NCBI GenBank assembly: GCA_031373665.1
Contig: JANMMZ010000037.1
Location: 4,264 to 68,263, forward strand
Origin: M3007 sp031373665
GTDB lineage: Bacteria; Bacteroidota; Bacteroidia; Chitinophagales; Saprospiraceae
Direction: 5' to 3'
DNA: 64,000 nt
Shown piece by piece: positions 25,967 through 36,300 of the stretch. The notes under the pieces are model-generated. The model did no database searches. It saw nothing but the letters and a program-made list of their open reading frames with translations, and was not told where the DNA came from. How positions within the stretch are numbered: position 1 is the first letter of the stretch; each line of letters starts with the position of its first letter. A program made the translations under genes and the position numbers.

Positions 25967-27114
25967 TCGCACTGTGGCTGCTCCCGTTGGCTTATGCTAC
26001 CTTGATGTCGTCTTATTATTTGGGCTGGCGCAGCGTACCAGTGTGGGCTACCCCAACCCTAAAAACGCCCACCATGAGCGTAACCGTCATCATAGCCGCC
26101 CGCAATGAGGCCGCCTATATCGTGGCTTGCCTCCAATCCATTTTAGACAATCGCTATCCTACACACTTGCTTGAAATCATCGTGGTCAATGACCATTCGG
26201 AAGATCAAACCGCCGATTTAGTACTGAAATTTGCCATTCAATACCCACGTGTTCGATTGGTAAACCTGGTGGACTATATGGGCGACAGCCTCCCACAAGG
26301 TCATAAAAAGAAATCTATTTCAGTGGCCATCCAACAAGCCACGAGCAACCTCATCGTCACCACCGATGCTGATTGCGAAGTCTCCAAAACTTGGTTACCA
26401 GCCTTGGTTTCCGTCTTTGAAGCCCAAGAGCATATCCAATTGGTGACGGCTCCAGTTCAGTTTTATCGTGAAAAAAATTTATTAGGTCGTTTTCAATCCC
26501 TTGATTTTTTGGGTCTGATGGGTATCACAGCGGCTGGCATTTATAGTGGATGGCAACGGATGGGCAACGGTGCTAACCTAGCGTATAGAAAATCCGTTTT
26601 TACGGCCGTAAACGGGTATGAAGGCAATACACACATCACCTCTGGCGACGACATGTTTTTGATCCAAAAGGTAGCGCAAGTGTATCCTGACGGCGTTTTT
26701 TTTCTGAAAACCTTGGATGCTTTGGTATTCACAGAACCCAAACCAGACATCGGGTCTTTTATATCACAAAGGTTGCGGTGGGGTACTAAAAATGCGGCCT
26801 TGCCCGAATGGCCCATTAGGCTTGCCTTGATTTTGGTGTTTTTATTTTGTTGGGCCATCCTTGCACTCGGGATCGGCTCTATTTTTTGGGTAGGGTATTT
26901 GCCTTATTTTATAGGCTTTTGCTTTTCAAAAATGTTTTTTGATTATATCTTTCTGCGTGAAATGTGTCTCTTTTTTGATCGTCGGGATTTACTACGGTCT
27001 TTTTTTGCTTCCTTCTGGCTACATACCACCTATATCGCACTTATTGGACTAGGTAGCCTGATTTGGACGCGCTATACTTGGAAATCGCGGGAGGAAAAGG
27101 CTATTCATCAGTAA
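25963..27114 (+). CDS. GT2 family membrane glycosyltransferase
   Basis: A 383-residue inner-membrane processive-type glycosyltransferase. An N-terminal span precedes a GT-A catalytic domain: VTVIIAARNEAAYI (nucleotide site), the DAD motif in VTTDADCEV, the acceptor acid SGDDMF and the QRLRW motif. Two to three C-terminal spans follow (about 275-380). The architecture matches enzymes that build polysaccharide or glycolipid chains. The start overlaps the stop of the FemAB-like gene (ATGA), so the two envelope enzymes are probably made together. No polysaccharide cluster surrounds it. Confidence 0.88.
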   Translation: MIALWLLPLAYATLMSSYYLGWRSVPVWATPTLKTPTMSVTVIIAARNEAAYIVACLQSILDNRYPTHLLEIIVVNDHSEDQTADLVLKFAIQYPRVRLVNLVDYMGDSLPQGHKKKSISVAIQQATSNLIVTTDADCEVSKTWLPALVSVFEAQEHIQLVTAPVQFYREKNLLGRFQSLDFLGLMGITAAGIYSGWQRMGNGANLAYRKSVFTAVNGYEGNTHITSGDDMFLIQKVAQVYPDGVFFLKTLDALVFTEPKPDIGSFISQRLRWGTKNAALPEWPIRLALILVFLFCWAILALGIGSIFWVGYLPYFIGFCFSKMFFDYIFLREMCLFFDRRDLLRSFFASFWLHTTYIALIGLGSLIWTRYTWKSREEKAIHQ

Positions 27115-27175
27115 ATATTTAGTCTCTTGAACCATGTAGCGGGCGCATAGGAACGTTACGCCATAGCCCTCCTCT

Positions 27176-28204
27176 TTATTTGACGATCTTCGCCAACCGA
27201 TCCCTTGCAGCCACAGCCTCTTTATAGTTGGGAGCCATGCCAGCCGCTTGTTTATAATCGTACAGTGCGGCAGCATTATTGCCCTCTGTTTCGGCGCAGA
27301 CACCCCGATAATAAAATGCCTTGATGAAGAGAGGATCCGTCTTGATCGCAATGTCAAAATGATCACGAGCCTTCGATAACGAATCCAACTCCAAATAAAT
27401 CATGCCCATATCAAAATACGCATTGGAGTAATCAGGATTTCGGATCACTATGTCTTTATAAATGGCAAATGCTTTGTCAAATTCACCACGCCTTTTGTAG
27501 AAAGCCCCTTGATTCTCCCGTGCCTCCAAATTCAATGAATCCACGCGCAACACATTGTCAAAATATTGAATTGCCGTTCTATTATTTCGATTGGCAGCAA
27601 TCTGACCTAAAAACATCCAAGCCCGATCATTGCCTGAGTTGATCTTGACTGATTTTTGAAACATCACAATCGCATTGGTGGTATCGTTTTGATCCAAGGC
27701 TACGCGGCCGGCCATGAAAAATGCCTCAGCATTTTGTGGATCGCGCTTCATGATCTCATTGATGGTTTTCAGGGCATCCCCATGCTTTTTGACTATTAAT
27801 TGAAATTCACTCAATTTCAACAATGTCGAGATGCGGTCAGGAAATTTTTGGGCAGCCACTTGGAGTACATCTATCGCTCGTCGGGAGTCATTAGCCCGTG
27901 AGTAATCCAAAAACACATCAGCCATCAGGTGGTAATACATCGGCTGCATGGAGTCCAGTTTGATCGCTTTGCCAATATCTATTAGTGCCTCGTCGTAGGC
28001 GTCTAATTGCCAATACGTAGCTGCTCGCAAGTATAACAAAGAGTCGTTGTTGGGATCAGCCTCCAAAAATGTTGAATATTTCAACAGAGTAGGATCCATT
28101 TTGGGTGCTGATGTCTTGGCCTCTTTTTTAACATCTTGCTTGCAAGCATTGGCTTGAATCAACAAGGTGATCGCCAAGAAAAAGTAGATATGTAGTCGTT
28201 TCAT
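27176..28204 (-). CDS. TPR-repeat lipoprotein
   Basis: A 342-residue protein with a signal peptide ending in the lipobox QANAC (Cys21), so it is predicted to be a membrane-anchored lipoprotein. The body from about residue 40 consists of eight or so tandem tetratricopeptide repeats (for example YLRAATYWQLDAYDEALIDIGKAIKLD, AFFMAGRVALDQNDTTNAIVMFQKSVKIN, AYFDMGMIYLELDSLSKARDHFDIAIKTD), which form a superhelical protein-binding surface. No enzymatic domain is fused. It is monocistronic and converges with the GT2 gene. Partner unknown. Confidence 0.85.
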   Translation of the reverse strand: MKRLHIYFFLAITLLIQANACKQDVKKEAKTSAPKMDPTLLKYSTFLEADPNNDSLLYLRAATYWQLDAYDEALIDIGKAIKLDSMQPMYYHLMADVFLDYSRANDSRRAIDVLQVAAQKFPDRISTLLKLSEFQLIVKKHGDALKTINEIMKRDPQNAEAFFMAGRVALDQNDTTNAIVMFQKSVKINSGNDRAWMFLGQIAANRNNRTAIQYFDNVLRVDSLNLEARENQGAFYKRRGEFDKAFAIYKDIVIRNPDYSNAYFDMGMIYLELDSLSKARDHFDIAIKTDPLFIKAFYYRGVCAETEGNNAAALYDYKQAAGMAPNYKEAVAARDRLAKIVK

Positions 28205-28512
28205 AAATATATGGTTCGTGCCGATTCAGCACTTTTTTTCATGTTTCTAAAATATATAGATCATTCTGAAGACGCAATATTCACAAGAAATGTTGAGACT
28301 GCCAAGAGAGCAGGGTGTTTTTTTGGGAGATTCTTGGGTAGAATAGGATCCAGAAAACTGAATCTACGCGATTAGGGCTGTTTTTCAGACAAACCTAAAA
28401 AAATACACCCTCCAAAGTTTGAACTTGGTGTAATTTCGCGGTTTGGAATGAACCGTTCCTTCATCATTAACACAAACTTGCAGCATGGCATGATTGTGTG
28501 AACACACTTGGT
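28205..28512. other. Divergent intergenic region, 308 bases
   Basis: It separates the TPR lipoprotein gene (minus) from the hydrolase gene (plus). It holds a TAATTTCG -7-like box at 28431-28438 for the plus gene and a 17-codon frame at 28448-28501 (MNRSFIINT...) that ends just before the hydrolase start and could act as a leader peptide. I see nothing else of note. Confidence 0.4.
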
Positions 28513-29277
28513 ATGGAATTATTTAGCCGCGAATTTGGCGCAGGGGCCCCTTTGATTATCTTGCATGGCTTGTTCGGTTTTTCCGACAATTGGCAGACCA
28601 TTGCTAAAAAATTGGGTGATGAATGCCTTGTCATTACACCCGATTTGCGCAATCATGGTCGTTCGCCCCATGTACCAACGCATAGTTACCCCGAAATGGC
28701 GGCAGATCTTAAGGCCTTCTTGGAAGCCCGTTGGATTTTTAATACCGACCTCATTGGGCACTCTATGGGTGGAAAGGTGGCCATGCAGACGGCCTTGAAT
28801 TATCCAGACCTCATAGACCGCCTTGTGGTGATTGATATTGATCCTGGTAAAGCCGACGATAATCAATCTAGTATTTTTGAAGCCTTAGTAAGCATGGATT
28901 TGTCGAAAATGGCTTCGCGTCAAGATGCAGAAGCGTACCTTTCGGACAGAATTCATGATTATGGTACTAGGCAGTTTTTATTGAAAAATATTACGCGGGA
29001 AGAAAACGGAACATTTACTTGGAAAATGAACCTGCCCGTGCTTTGGAAACATTATCCCAATATTTTAGCCCCTGTAACCGGAGAGCCTTTTGAAAAACCA
29101 ACTTTATTTGTGCGCGGTGAACGCTCCACGTATATTAAAGATGCAGAAATTCCGTTTATAAAATCCTTGTTCCCCAATGCGCAGGTCGTTACTATTGAAG
29201 GCGCGGGACACTGGGTACACGCAGATCAGCCAGCCGCTTTGTTGGAGGTGCTCCGCGATTTCTTTAACATGTCTTAA
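28513..29277 (+). CDS. YbfF-like alpha/beta-hydrolase (esterase)
   Basis: A 254-residue cytoplasmic alpha/beta hydrolase, with start ATG at 28513 (MELFSREFG); a GTG at 28498 would add five residues. The oxyanion-hole motif is LHGLFGFSDNW, the nucleophile elbow is GHSMGGKVAM with catalytic Ser, the acid is expected in the FVRGERSTYI region and the His in GAGHWVHAD. Closest in pattern to E. coli YbfF-type esterases, which act on short acyl esters and thioesters. It leads a tight run of five plus-strand genes (to hisA), with 12 bases to the protease gene, but their functions look unrelated. Confidence 0.88.
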   Translation: MELFSREFGAGAPLIILHGLFGFSDNWQTIAKKLGDECLVITPDLRNHGRSPHVPTHSYPEMAADLKAFLEARWIFNTDLIGHSMGGKVAMQTALNYPDLIDRLVVIDIDPGKADDNQSSIFEALVSMDLSKMASRQDAEAYLSDRIHDYGTRQFLLKNITREENGTFTWKMNLPVLWKHYPNILAPVTGEPFEKPTLFVRGERSTYIKDAEIPFIKSLFPNAQVVTIEGAGHWVHADQPAALLEVLRDFFNMS

Positions 29278-29289
29278 TTCTATTGAATA

Positions 29290-30921
29290 ATGATACACTA
29301 CACAATCAAGTACGCTTCGGCAGCCATCCTATGCTTGTTCTCCCTTCAAAATGTTACCGGACAACAAGGGAAATACTTTGAAATAGCGAAAAACATGGAG
29401 ATTTTTGCCAACGCTTATCGCGAAGTCAACCACGCTTATGTGGACGAATTAGACCCTGGAAAACTCATGCGTCAAGGCTTGGATGCCATGCTTATGGGCT
29501 TGGATCCTTTTACCAATTATATTTCTGAAACCGATGTAGAGAGTTACCGCATACTGGTGGATGGAAAATACAATGGCTTGGGCGCCTCCGGCAAAAAAAT
29601 AGGGGAATATGTAGTCATCACCGACATTATAGAAGGCAGCCCTGCCCAAAAGTCGGGCTTGAAAGTAGGCGATGGATTTGTCACTATAGACGGACAGAAC
29701 GCCAAAGGCCGTGATGAGCAGCAAGTGATGAACTTTTTAAGGGGGTTCCCAGGCACTAAAGTTGACTTGGTGTTGCGCCGTCGAGGTACCGCTAAAGATC
29801 TGCAAATTACACTGGAACGATCGGAAGTAGAGATCCCAAACGTGCCCCACAATGGCATCGTAGCAGAAGGTATTGGCTACGTAAACCTTACCACATATAC
29901 CCAAGATGCGGGTCTCAATGTAGGTGAAGCACTACGCAAACTTAAAGCCCAAAATAAAGACCTAAAAGGCGTTATTTTGGATCTGCGTGAGAATGGGGGC
30001 GGCTTACTTAATGAGGCCGTCAACTTGGTCAATGTCTTTGTGGAAAAAGGCGAATTTGTGGTGAGTACCAAAGGAAAAGTGCCAGAATGGGACATCAATC
30101 TGAGGACTCAACATGCTCCAGTGGACACCGATATTCCAGTAGTGATTCTGATGAACAAACACAGTGCTTCCGCCAGCGAAGTGACTGCTGGTGCCTTGCA
30201 AGATATGGATCGTGCAGTCGTCATGGGGCAGCGCAGTTACGGCAAAGGCTTGGTTCAAAACACCAAAGAACTTGGGTACAACGCCCGTATCAAACTCACT
30301 ACCGCCAAATATTATGTGCCTTCGGGTCGCTGTATCCAATCAGTACGGTATAAAAATGGAGAGCCTGTTGATATCCCAGAATCAGATCGCGCCCGCTTCA
30401 AAACCCGCAATGGCCGTATCGTCTTAGACGGTGGTGGTATCAAGCCCGACGTGATGTTGCCCCACGATACGGCTTCAAATATCGTAAAAGCCTTATTGGA
30501 ACAAAATGTCATTTTTGACTATGTCACGGAGTTCGCCTTGAAAACACCTAAAATTGATTCCATCGAATTGTTTGAGTTCAAGGATTTTGATGATTTTGCC
30601 CGTTTTGCTCAATCCAAAAATTTTGACTTTCAAACCAATGCAGAGAAAAAACTCAAGGAACTACAGAAGGTTGCCACCGATGAAAATCTTGACTTGAATA
30701 CAGAATTAGCAGCCTTTGAAAATAAAATAAAGGCAGAAAAGAAGGGGGAAATGACTAAAAATCGCGAACGTATCCTATTTGAAATAGAACAGGACATCGT
30801 AGGTCGCTATCATTTTGAACGCGGCAAAGTGCGCAAAAAATTGGTCAATGACCCAGAAGTAAAAGAAGCCGTGAAGTTGCTCAACGACCCAGTGGCCTAT
30901 CAAAAAATATTAAAAGGATAA
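29290..30921 (+). CDS. S41 C-terminal processing peptidase with PDZ domain
   Basis: A 543-residue exported serine protease of the CtpA/Prc type. A signal peptide (about 1-24, ending NVTG before QQ) is followed by a PDZ domain (about 95-180; YNGLGASGKKIGEYVVITDI, GSPAQKSGLKVGD) that binds substrate C-termini. The catalytic Ser lies in NKHSASASEVTAGAL and the catalytic Lys in SYGKGLVQ. The long C-terminal tail (about 400-543) is charged and helical, typical for Bacteroidota members. It degrades or processes envelope proteins. Two bases separate it from the next gene. Confidence 0.93.
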   Translation: MIHYTIKYASAAILCLFSLQNVTGQQGKYFEIAKNMEIFANAYREVNHAYVDELDPGKLMRQGLDAMLMGLDPFTNYISETDVESYRILVDGKYNGLGASGKKIGEYVVITDIIEGSPAQKSGLKVGDGFVTIDGQNAKGRDEQQVMNFLRGFPGTKVDLVLRRRGTAKDLQITLERSEVEIPNVPHNGIVAEGIGYVNLTTYTQDAGLNVGEALRKLKAQNKDLKGVILDLRENGGGLLNEAVNLVNVFVEKGEFVVSTKGKVPEWDINLRTQHAPVDTDIPVVILMNKHSASASEVTAGALQDMDRAVVMGQRSYGKGLVQNTKELGYNARIKLTTAKYYVPSGRCIQSVRYKNGEPVDIPESDRARFKTRNGRIVLDGGGIKPDVMLPHDTASNIVKALLEQNVIFDYVTEFALKTPKIDSIELFEFKDFDDFARFAQSKNFDFQTNAEKKLKELQKVATDENLDLNTELAAFENKIKAEKKGEMTKNRERILFEIEQDIVGRYHFERGKVRKKLVNDPEVKEAVKLLNDPVAYQKILKG

Positions 30922-30923
30922 AT

Positions 30924-31439
30924 ATGGCACTGATCGTTCCTTGTCGTGGGTTGGTTCCTCAGTTTGGATCTGACTGCTTTTTAGCCGAAAATGCCACCAT
31001 CATCGGAGATGTGACCTTGGGCGACCAGTGTTCTGTTTGGTATCAAGCAGTGGTGCGCGGCGATGTCAATTTTATCCGTATCGGAAATAAAGTCAATATT
31101 CAAGACGGTGCCATCTTGCATGGCACCTACCAGAAATGCGGCACTACCATCGGCAACAACGTCAGCATAGGCCACCGGGCTTTGGTGCATGGCTGCACCT
31201 TGCACGATAATGTACTGATCGGTATGGGTGCCATCGTGATGGATCAGGCTATTGTAGAAGAAAATTGTCTGATCGCCGCTGGAGCAGTGGTGCTAGAAAA
31301 CATGGTTTGTCACTCTGGGGGCGTATATGCGGGTATTCCTGCCAAGCGAGTAAAGGAACTAACTCCAGAGTTGTTTAAAGGCCAGATCGAGCGCATTGCC
31401 AACAACTATGTCATGTATGCGGGGTGGTTTAAAGAGTAA
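30924..31439 (+). CDS. Gamma-carbonic anhydrase family protein
   Basis: A 171-residue left-handed beta-helix of hexapeptide repeats (IIGDVTLGDQCSVWYQAVVRGD, VNIQDGAILHG, IGNNVSIGHRALVHGC, IAAGAVV) with a C-terminal helix, matching the YrdA/PaaY/Cam branch. The metal-binding histidines are present in AILHG, SIGHRA and LVHGC. Cam-type enzymes hydrate CO2 as trimers, but many members of this small branch have low or no activity, so the reaction is inferred. It follows the peptidase gene by two bases, in the same operon. Confidence 0.9.
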   Translation: MALIVPCRGLVPQFGSDCFLAENATIIGDVTLGDQCSVWYQAVVRGDVNFIRIGNKVNIQDGAILHGTYQKCGTTIGNNVSIGHRALVHGCTLHDNVLIGMGAIVMDQAIVEENCLIAAGAVVLENMVCHSGGVYAGIPAKRVKELTPELFKGQIERIANNYVMYAGWFKE

Positions 31440-31461
31440 AATAATTCATCATTAATACCCA

Positions 31462-31821
31462 GTGTCCTATTTTCTAGTATTTCTAGGCGGCGGAGTCGGC
31501 AGCATTGTTCGGTTCGCCATAAGTCAGGTGCTCCAGCCCTATAGCATCCGGTTTCCTTGGGCTACCTTGGTAGCCAATATACTGGCCTGTCTAATTTTAG
31601 GCGTTTTATGGGGTTTGCAACTACAACATGGCTCCAATGACACTCGAAAATGGTTGGTTGCTACGGGGTTCTGCGGAGGCTTTTCTACCTTTTCCACCTT
31701 CACTGCCGATACCTGGCTCTTGGTCTCTACCGGCGAAACCACCCGCGCTTTAGTTAACGTGGCGCTTAATTTGACTATTTGTTTACTTTCTTTCATTTTA
31801 GGTATGAAAATTACGGCTTGA
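31462..31821 (+). CDS. crcB: Fluoride exporter CrcB (GTG start)
   Basis: A 119-residue four-span membrane protein of the Fluc/CrcB family, dual-topology dimeric fluoride channels that lower cytoplasmic fluoride. Conserved blocks are GGGVGSIVRFAISQ, PWATLVANILAC and GFCGGFSTFSTFTAD, whose Phe and Thr line the fluoride pores. The start is GTG at 31462; no in-frame ATG is near. The 22-base gap to the previous gene leaves no room for a fluoride riboswitch, so expression is probably constitutive with the operon. hisA begins 17 bases after its stop. Confidence 0.92.
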   Translation: MSYFLVFLGGGVGSIVRFAISQVLQPYSIRFPWATLVANILACLILGVLWGLQLQHGSNDTRKWLVATGFCGGFSTFSTFTADTWLLVSTGETTRALVNVALNLTICLLSFILGMKITA

Positions 31822-31838
31822 TTTCGCAACTTTGCGGC

Positions 31839-32561
31839 ATGGATATTATACCTTCTTTTGATTTACTGGATGGCAAGTTAGTTCGACTTCGCCAAGGCGA
31901 CTTTGACAAAAAAACAGAATACGATGCTAATCCCCTTGATTTGGCCAAAGAGTTGGAGGCTTCGGGCATCAAACGCCTACACATGGTTGATTTGGATGGT
32001 GCTAGATCAGGCAACCCAACCAACCTCCATATATTGGCTCAAGTGGCGGCGCACACTAGGTTGCAAATTGATTATGGCGGCGGACTGCGTTCCATTCCAG
32101 CACTGAAACAGGTTTGGGATGCAGGTGCTATGCTGTTCTCCGTAGGAAGCGTAGCAGTACTTGCACAAGATGAGTTTGGGGCTTGGGTCGAAAAGTTTGG
32201 AGCCGACAAGTTTTTGGTTGGTGCCGATGTCCGTGATCGAAAGATAGCCGTACATGGTTGGAAAGAACAAACTGCCTTGGATATCACCGATTTTTTGAAG
32301 AAGATGTATAGCATGGGTATTCGCCAAATATCCATGACCGACATCGCTCGTGATGGAGAACTCAGTGGCCCAGCCATAGATCTGTACAAGGATACACTTA
32401 GAGACTTTCCAGATCTCCACTTAGTCGCCAGCGGTGGCATCAGTAGCGTGGCTGACCTAGAAGAACTTACGGCTATTGGTTGCAAAGGAGCCATCGTAGG
32501 TAAAGCCTTTTTTGAAGGAAAAATCCCCCTTCAGTATTTTCGCATTCTTTCAAAAGTTTAG
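31839..32561 (+). CDS. hisA: HisA, ProFAR isomerase
   Basis: A 240-residue (beta/alpha)8 barrel that converts ProFAR to PRFAR in histidine biosynthesis. The start at ATG 31839 gives MDIIPSFDLLDGKLVRLRQGDF, with the catalytic base Asp8 in place. The second catalytic Asp lies in VGADVRDRKIAVHGW, and the phosphate loops in IDYGGGLRS and VASGGISSVADL are both present. It stands alone, away from the other his genes, behind an unrelated operon. A CAACTTTGCGGC sequence directly precedes the ATG and may be a promoter giving a nearly leaderless mRNA. Confidence 0.95.
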   Translation: MDIIPSFDLLDGKLVRLRQGDFDKKTEYDANPLDLAKELEASGIKRLHMVDLDGARSGNPTNLHILAQVAAHTRLQIDYGGGLRSIPALKQVWDAGAMLFSVGSVAVLAQDEFGAWVEKFGADKFLVGADVRDRKIAVHGWKEQTALDITDFLKKMYSMGIRQISMTDIARDGELSGPAIDLYKDTLRDFPDLHLVASGGISSVADLEELTAIGCKGAIVGKAFFEGKIPLQYFRILSKV

Positions 32562-32645
32562 TGGAAAATAACCGCTTTTGCCTATGTCATGGGACGGGAA
32601 TGAATAAAACGGGTAAAACAGAACAATGTAAAAACGAATCATTAT

Positions 32646-33116
32646 ATGGATAAGCGTATTTCTTTGAAATGGAGTTTAGAATTAGTTTGGTGGTTGGTGA
32701 CCGCAGTCGTAGTAATGGCGATTTTGTACCCCATTCACAAGGCCAATATTCCTTGGCATTATCAGACTTGGAATATTATATTTATTGTCACCGTGTTGAC
32801 CCTGACTCGGTATATTTTTCTATTGAAACACACATTTTTAGCGCACCATCAAGTCACCAAATTCGTCGTCCTGCTCCTGATGTTTCCTTTTACATTCATA
32901 CTCATTGGTGCTTTGAATGGATTTATGGTATATATTGAAGAACAGACTTGGGAGCCTTTGACGGGACATCTAATGGCTGGCGAAAAACGCGGCATAGAGC
33001 AGTACATGTGGATACAGATGTTGTTTTTTGGCGCAGGAAGTATCGTCGCTGCCCCCGCCATGTTGGCAAGGCTAATCATGTCTATTTGGCGTACCCACAA
33101 TAGGGGCACTGTTTAA
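32646..33116 (+). CDS. Four-span membrane protein of unknown function
   Basis: A 156-residue protein with four predicted transmembrane helices (about 12-30, 44-62, 70-92, 120-145) and short charged loops; both ends are probably cytoplasmic. No known domain is recognised. The spans are rich in Trp, Phe and Ile, with an aromatic-lined first loop (IPWHYQTW). It follows hisA by 84 bases and is followed by a bidirectional terminator. It looks like a genuine gene because codon use and membrane pattern run cleanly to the stop. Confidence 0.6.
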   Translation: MDKRISLKWSLELVWWLVTAVVVMAILYPIHKANIPWHYQTWNIIFIVTVLTLTRYIFLLKHTFLAHHQVTKFVVLLLMFPFTFILIGALNGFMVYIEEQTWEPLTGHLMAGEKRGIEQYMWIQMLFFGAGSIVAAPAMLARLIMSIWRTHNRGTV

Positions 33117-33282
33117 GAGCCTATAAAAAATTAGTTTAATTGATAATGTGAATCCCCTCTTTTGCCATGCATCGCATCTTTTTTTCGCCGTAAATCTCCC
33201 ATTAAGGCTGCAAGAAGATACTTGCCTGCGCAAAAAATCACTTCGTATTAAATAAAAAATTAAATTTTGACAAGTCTAATAC

Positions 33283-33319
33283 AAAAGCCGTTTCAAAGTC
33301 AAACTTTGAAACGGCTTTT
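33283..33319. terminator. Bidirectional terminator between membrane-protein genes
   Basis: A 17-bp perfect stem (AAAAGCCGTTTCAAAGT pairing with ACTTTGAAACGGCTTTT) around the loop CAA, with A/T-rich flanks on both sides. It serves the plus gene ending at 33116 and the minus gene ending at 33351. Confidence 0.88.
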
Positions 33320-33350
33320 CTAAAACCTAGATTGTATCTATCTCCAATTC

Positions 33351-36300
33351 CTAATTCTGAATACCCGGCAACTGGGGTGCCGAAGGCATATAAGCACCCA
33401 GCATCGTCTCCATATCTTTAGTAAGGGCAGGATCTTTTATTTCATCGGCCAAACGCAGCAGTGTTTGTGAGATCGAGAGCGTATATTGCTCATCCCGCTC
33501 ATAACCTTTGCGGAAACGGCTATCCAACGAATCATAAAACTTCAACTGCTCTTCCATTGCTTTTGCAATCTCGCGAATCTTAGCCGCTGCCTTGTCTGGA
33601 GCACCTGCTCGTAGGTATAGGTCAGCCATAAACGCAGAGAATTGATCGTGCGGGAAGTTATAATCCGGGAATACCTCAAAGTACTTATCTGCAAGCGCAA
33701 TTGCCTTGTCTTTTTTACCTTCTACTATTAATTGACGACCTATACGGATCATAGTGACGCGCATGGTTTGTAGGCTTGGCATATAAGAGCGATCTACAAA
33801 CAAACGTTGTTTGTCAAAATTACCCCAGTGCCAACGCTCCATAATATTCCGGTAAGCACGATCAGTATCCACACCGCCACTACCTATAATACCGTAAGAC
33901 TCCATGCTGCCCTTGCGCTTTTTAGGCACAATCTGTAAGCCCAGGCCTTCCAACTGTAAGTAGTCTTGAGTGCCTAGCAGTTTGTCTTCGCGGCAAGTAA
34001 CCGCCCAGTAAATCGGGCGTTTGCCAAGGTTGCTGGCTATGATGTCCAAAATGGCTAATTCATCCTTGATGATGTATTCTTTTTTACCCAAATCAAGATA
34101 CATGGTGTCAACTAGGCTTGAGTCGGAGGCCGAAACAATATTGTTTTTGATAAATTCAGCCTTGTTGACTGGTATAGCAATTTTACGGGTCGGCAAATAA
34201 GTGTCAAAATCACGATCACCACCCTGCATCGGTAGTTTGTGGTCTTCACCCAAGAACTTCATGACCTGTTGTATCGTCATTACCTTATCGCCTGATGGCG
34301 CATAGTAGGGCAGTTGAACCCTTTTGTAACCACGTATTTTTTCCTGCGGAACACTCATTTCGATGGCCGGAGAGTTGTTTACAGCGCGGCGCAATTGTCC
34401 AATATACCAATCCACCGCAATCAATGAAAGATTGACAACCCGCACGTCCGTGCGCAAGTTTTCCACTTCCTGACAGTACCAAAGCGGGTAAGTGTCATTA
34501 TCACCATACGTGAAAATAATCGCGTTTGGTTCGCAGGACTCCAAGAAGTTGCGCGCATAATCGCGGCTACCGCTGTGTTCAGAGCGATTGTTGTCGTCCC
34601 AGTTTTGAGTTACCATGAGCAATGGTGCTGCCAACCCGATCACTGTTGCCAAAGGAGCCGCTAAGGCACTCATGCGCAGGCGATTGGCAAAAAGGTCATA
34701 CAGTGCCAGTACCGATAATCCGATCCAAATAGCAAATGTAAAAAACGATGCAGCCAATACATAGTCGCGCTCGCGCGGCTCGCTAGGCGGCTGATTGGAA
34801 TACACAATAATACCAATACCTGTGATAACAAACAAAGACAGGATGGCAAAGAAATCCTTGGGGCGACGCTGGTAATGGAAAAACATACCCAATATACCTA
34901 GCAAAAATGGAATCAAGTAGTACTTGTTCCTCGCCTGATTATTTTTTTGAAACTCCGGCAATTGACTCTGGTCACCCAAACGGGCATTGTCAATGGCAGG
35001 TATTCCACAGATCCAATGACCAGAGGTAGGATCCCAAGCAAATTGGCCTTGCTCCCCATTCTGACGACCAGCAAAATTCCACATGAAATAACGCCAGTAC
35101 ATCCATTGAAACTGATATTTCCAGAAAAATTCCAAGTTGTCACCAAGGGTAGGCACTCCCGTTGGTTTATCAATCCACTGTCTGTACAATCGCGGACGGC
35201 CTTGAGAATAATCACCCATACGCGGGAACAATGATTTGTCGCTGCTTCGGTAATCATAATCGGTCTTTTCATCCACCACTACATATTTATCGCCTACGCG
35301 GCCATAACGCTCCTGCGTGACCACGTCGGCTGGTTTGGCATCAAAGTGTGGCCCCCGCACCAATGGGCGTTCGCCATACTGCTCACGATTGAGGTAAGGC
35401 AACAACCGCAATGGGTCCGAAGGATCATTCATATTAATAGGTGTATTGGCCATAGCCCGCACCACAACCATACCATAAGAGCAATAAGCGATGACAACAA
35501 TACCAAAAGCCACTACTACGCGTTGCAAAAGGCCGTTTCCTGTTTTCTCGGCATACCTCAGACCAAAGAAGATGGCACTACCGAACAACAAAGCCACTGG
35601 GATGATACCAGAGTAAAATGGCAGCCCAAGGCTATTGACCATATATTTATCAAAACTAGCCCATAAGGTTGGGATACCTGATATGATAATTTTTTGGATC
35701 GCTACTATAAATACAACCCCAATCAATGCGGCGATAAAAGTACCCACCACGGTTGTTTTCTTTGACTTTTTGAAGTAATATAACATCGCCAAAGCCGGGA
35801 AGGTCAACAAACTCAATAAGTGAACCCCTATAGACAAGGCAGTGGAGTAAAATGCGAAAACCAACCACCGATCAGCATCGGCTGTATCAGGTAGGTTGTA
35901 CCACTTGAGCGTAGCCCAAAGGGTCATAGCCGTAAAAAATGTTGACATCGCATACACCTCGCCCTCTACCGCAGAAAACCAAATAGAAGTAGTGAATGCC
36001 GTGCAAAGTCCAGCTACAATACCCGCACCTACTACAGCCAGTGCAGCACCACCCATAGGCTCATGACCACGACCTTCCAAGGACAATCGAGCCAATATAG
36101 TGGTGCTCCAGCACACAAACAGTGCTGTGAATGCGGTGCAAAGTGCCGAAAGTAAGTTGACAGAAAATGCAATAGCAGCGGGGTCACTAGACAACATACT
36201 GGCTACCCAAGTAAACAAACGACCAACCAGCAAAAACACAGGTGCGCCGGGAGGGTGTACTACCTGCAACTTATAGGCTCCAGAGATGAACTCGCCACAA

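Noticed and set aside
31440..31461. Fluoride riboswitch for crcB
   Set aside because: Only 22 bases separate crcB from the preceding gene, too short for the aptamer.
33121..33250. Minus-strand frame reading KYLLAALMGDLRRKKDAMHG with a 23-codon ATG form
   Set aside because: Basic and tidy looking, but no homology recognised, no promoter, and it lies in an AT-rich spacer; left out for lack of support.
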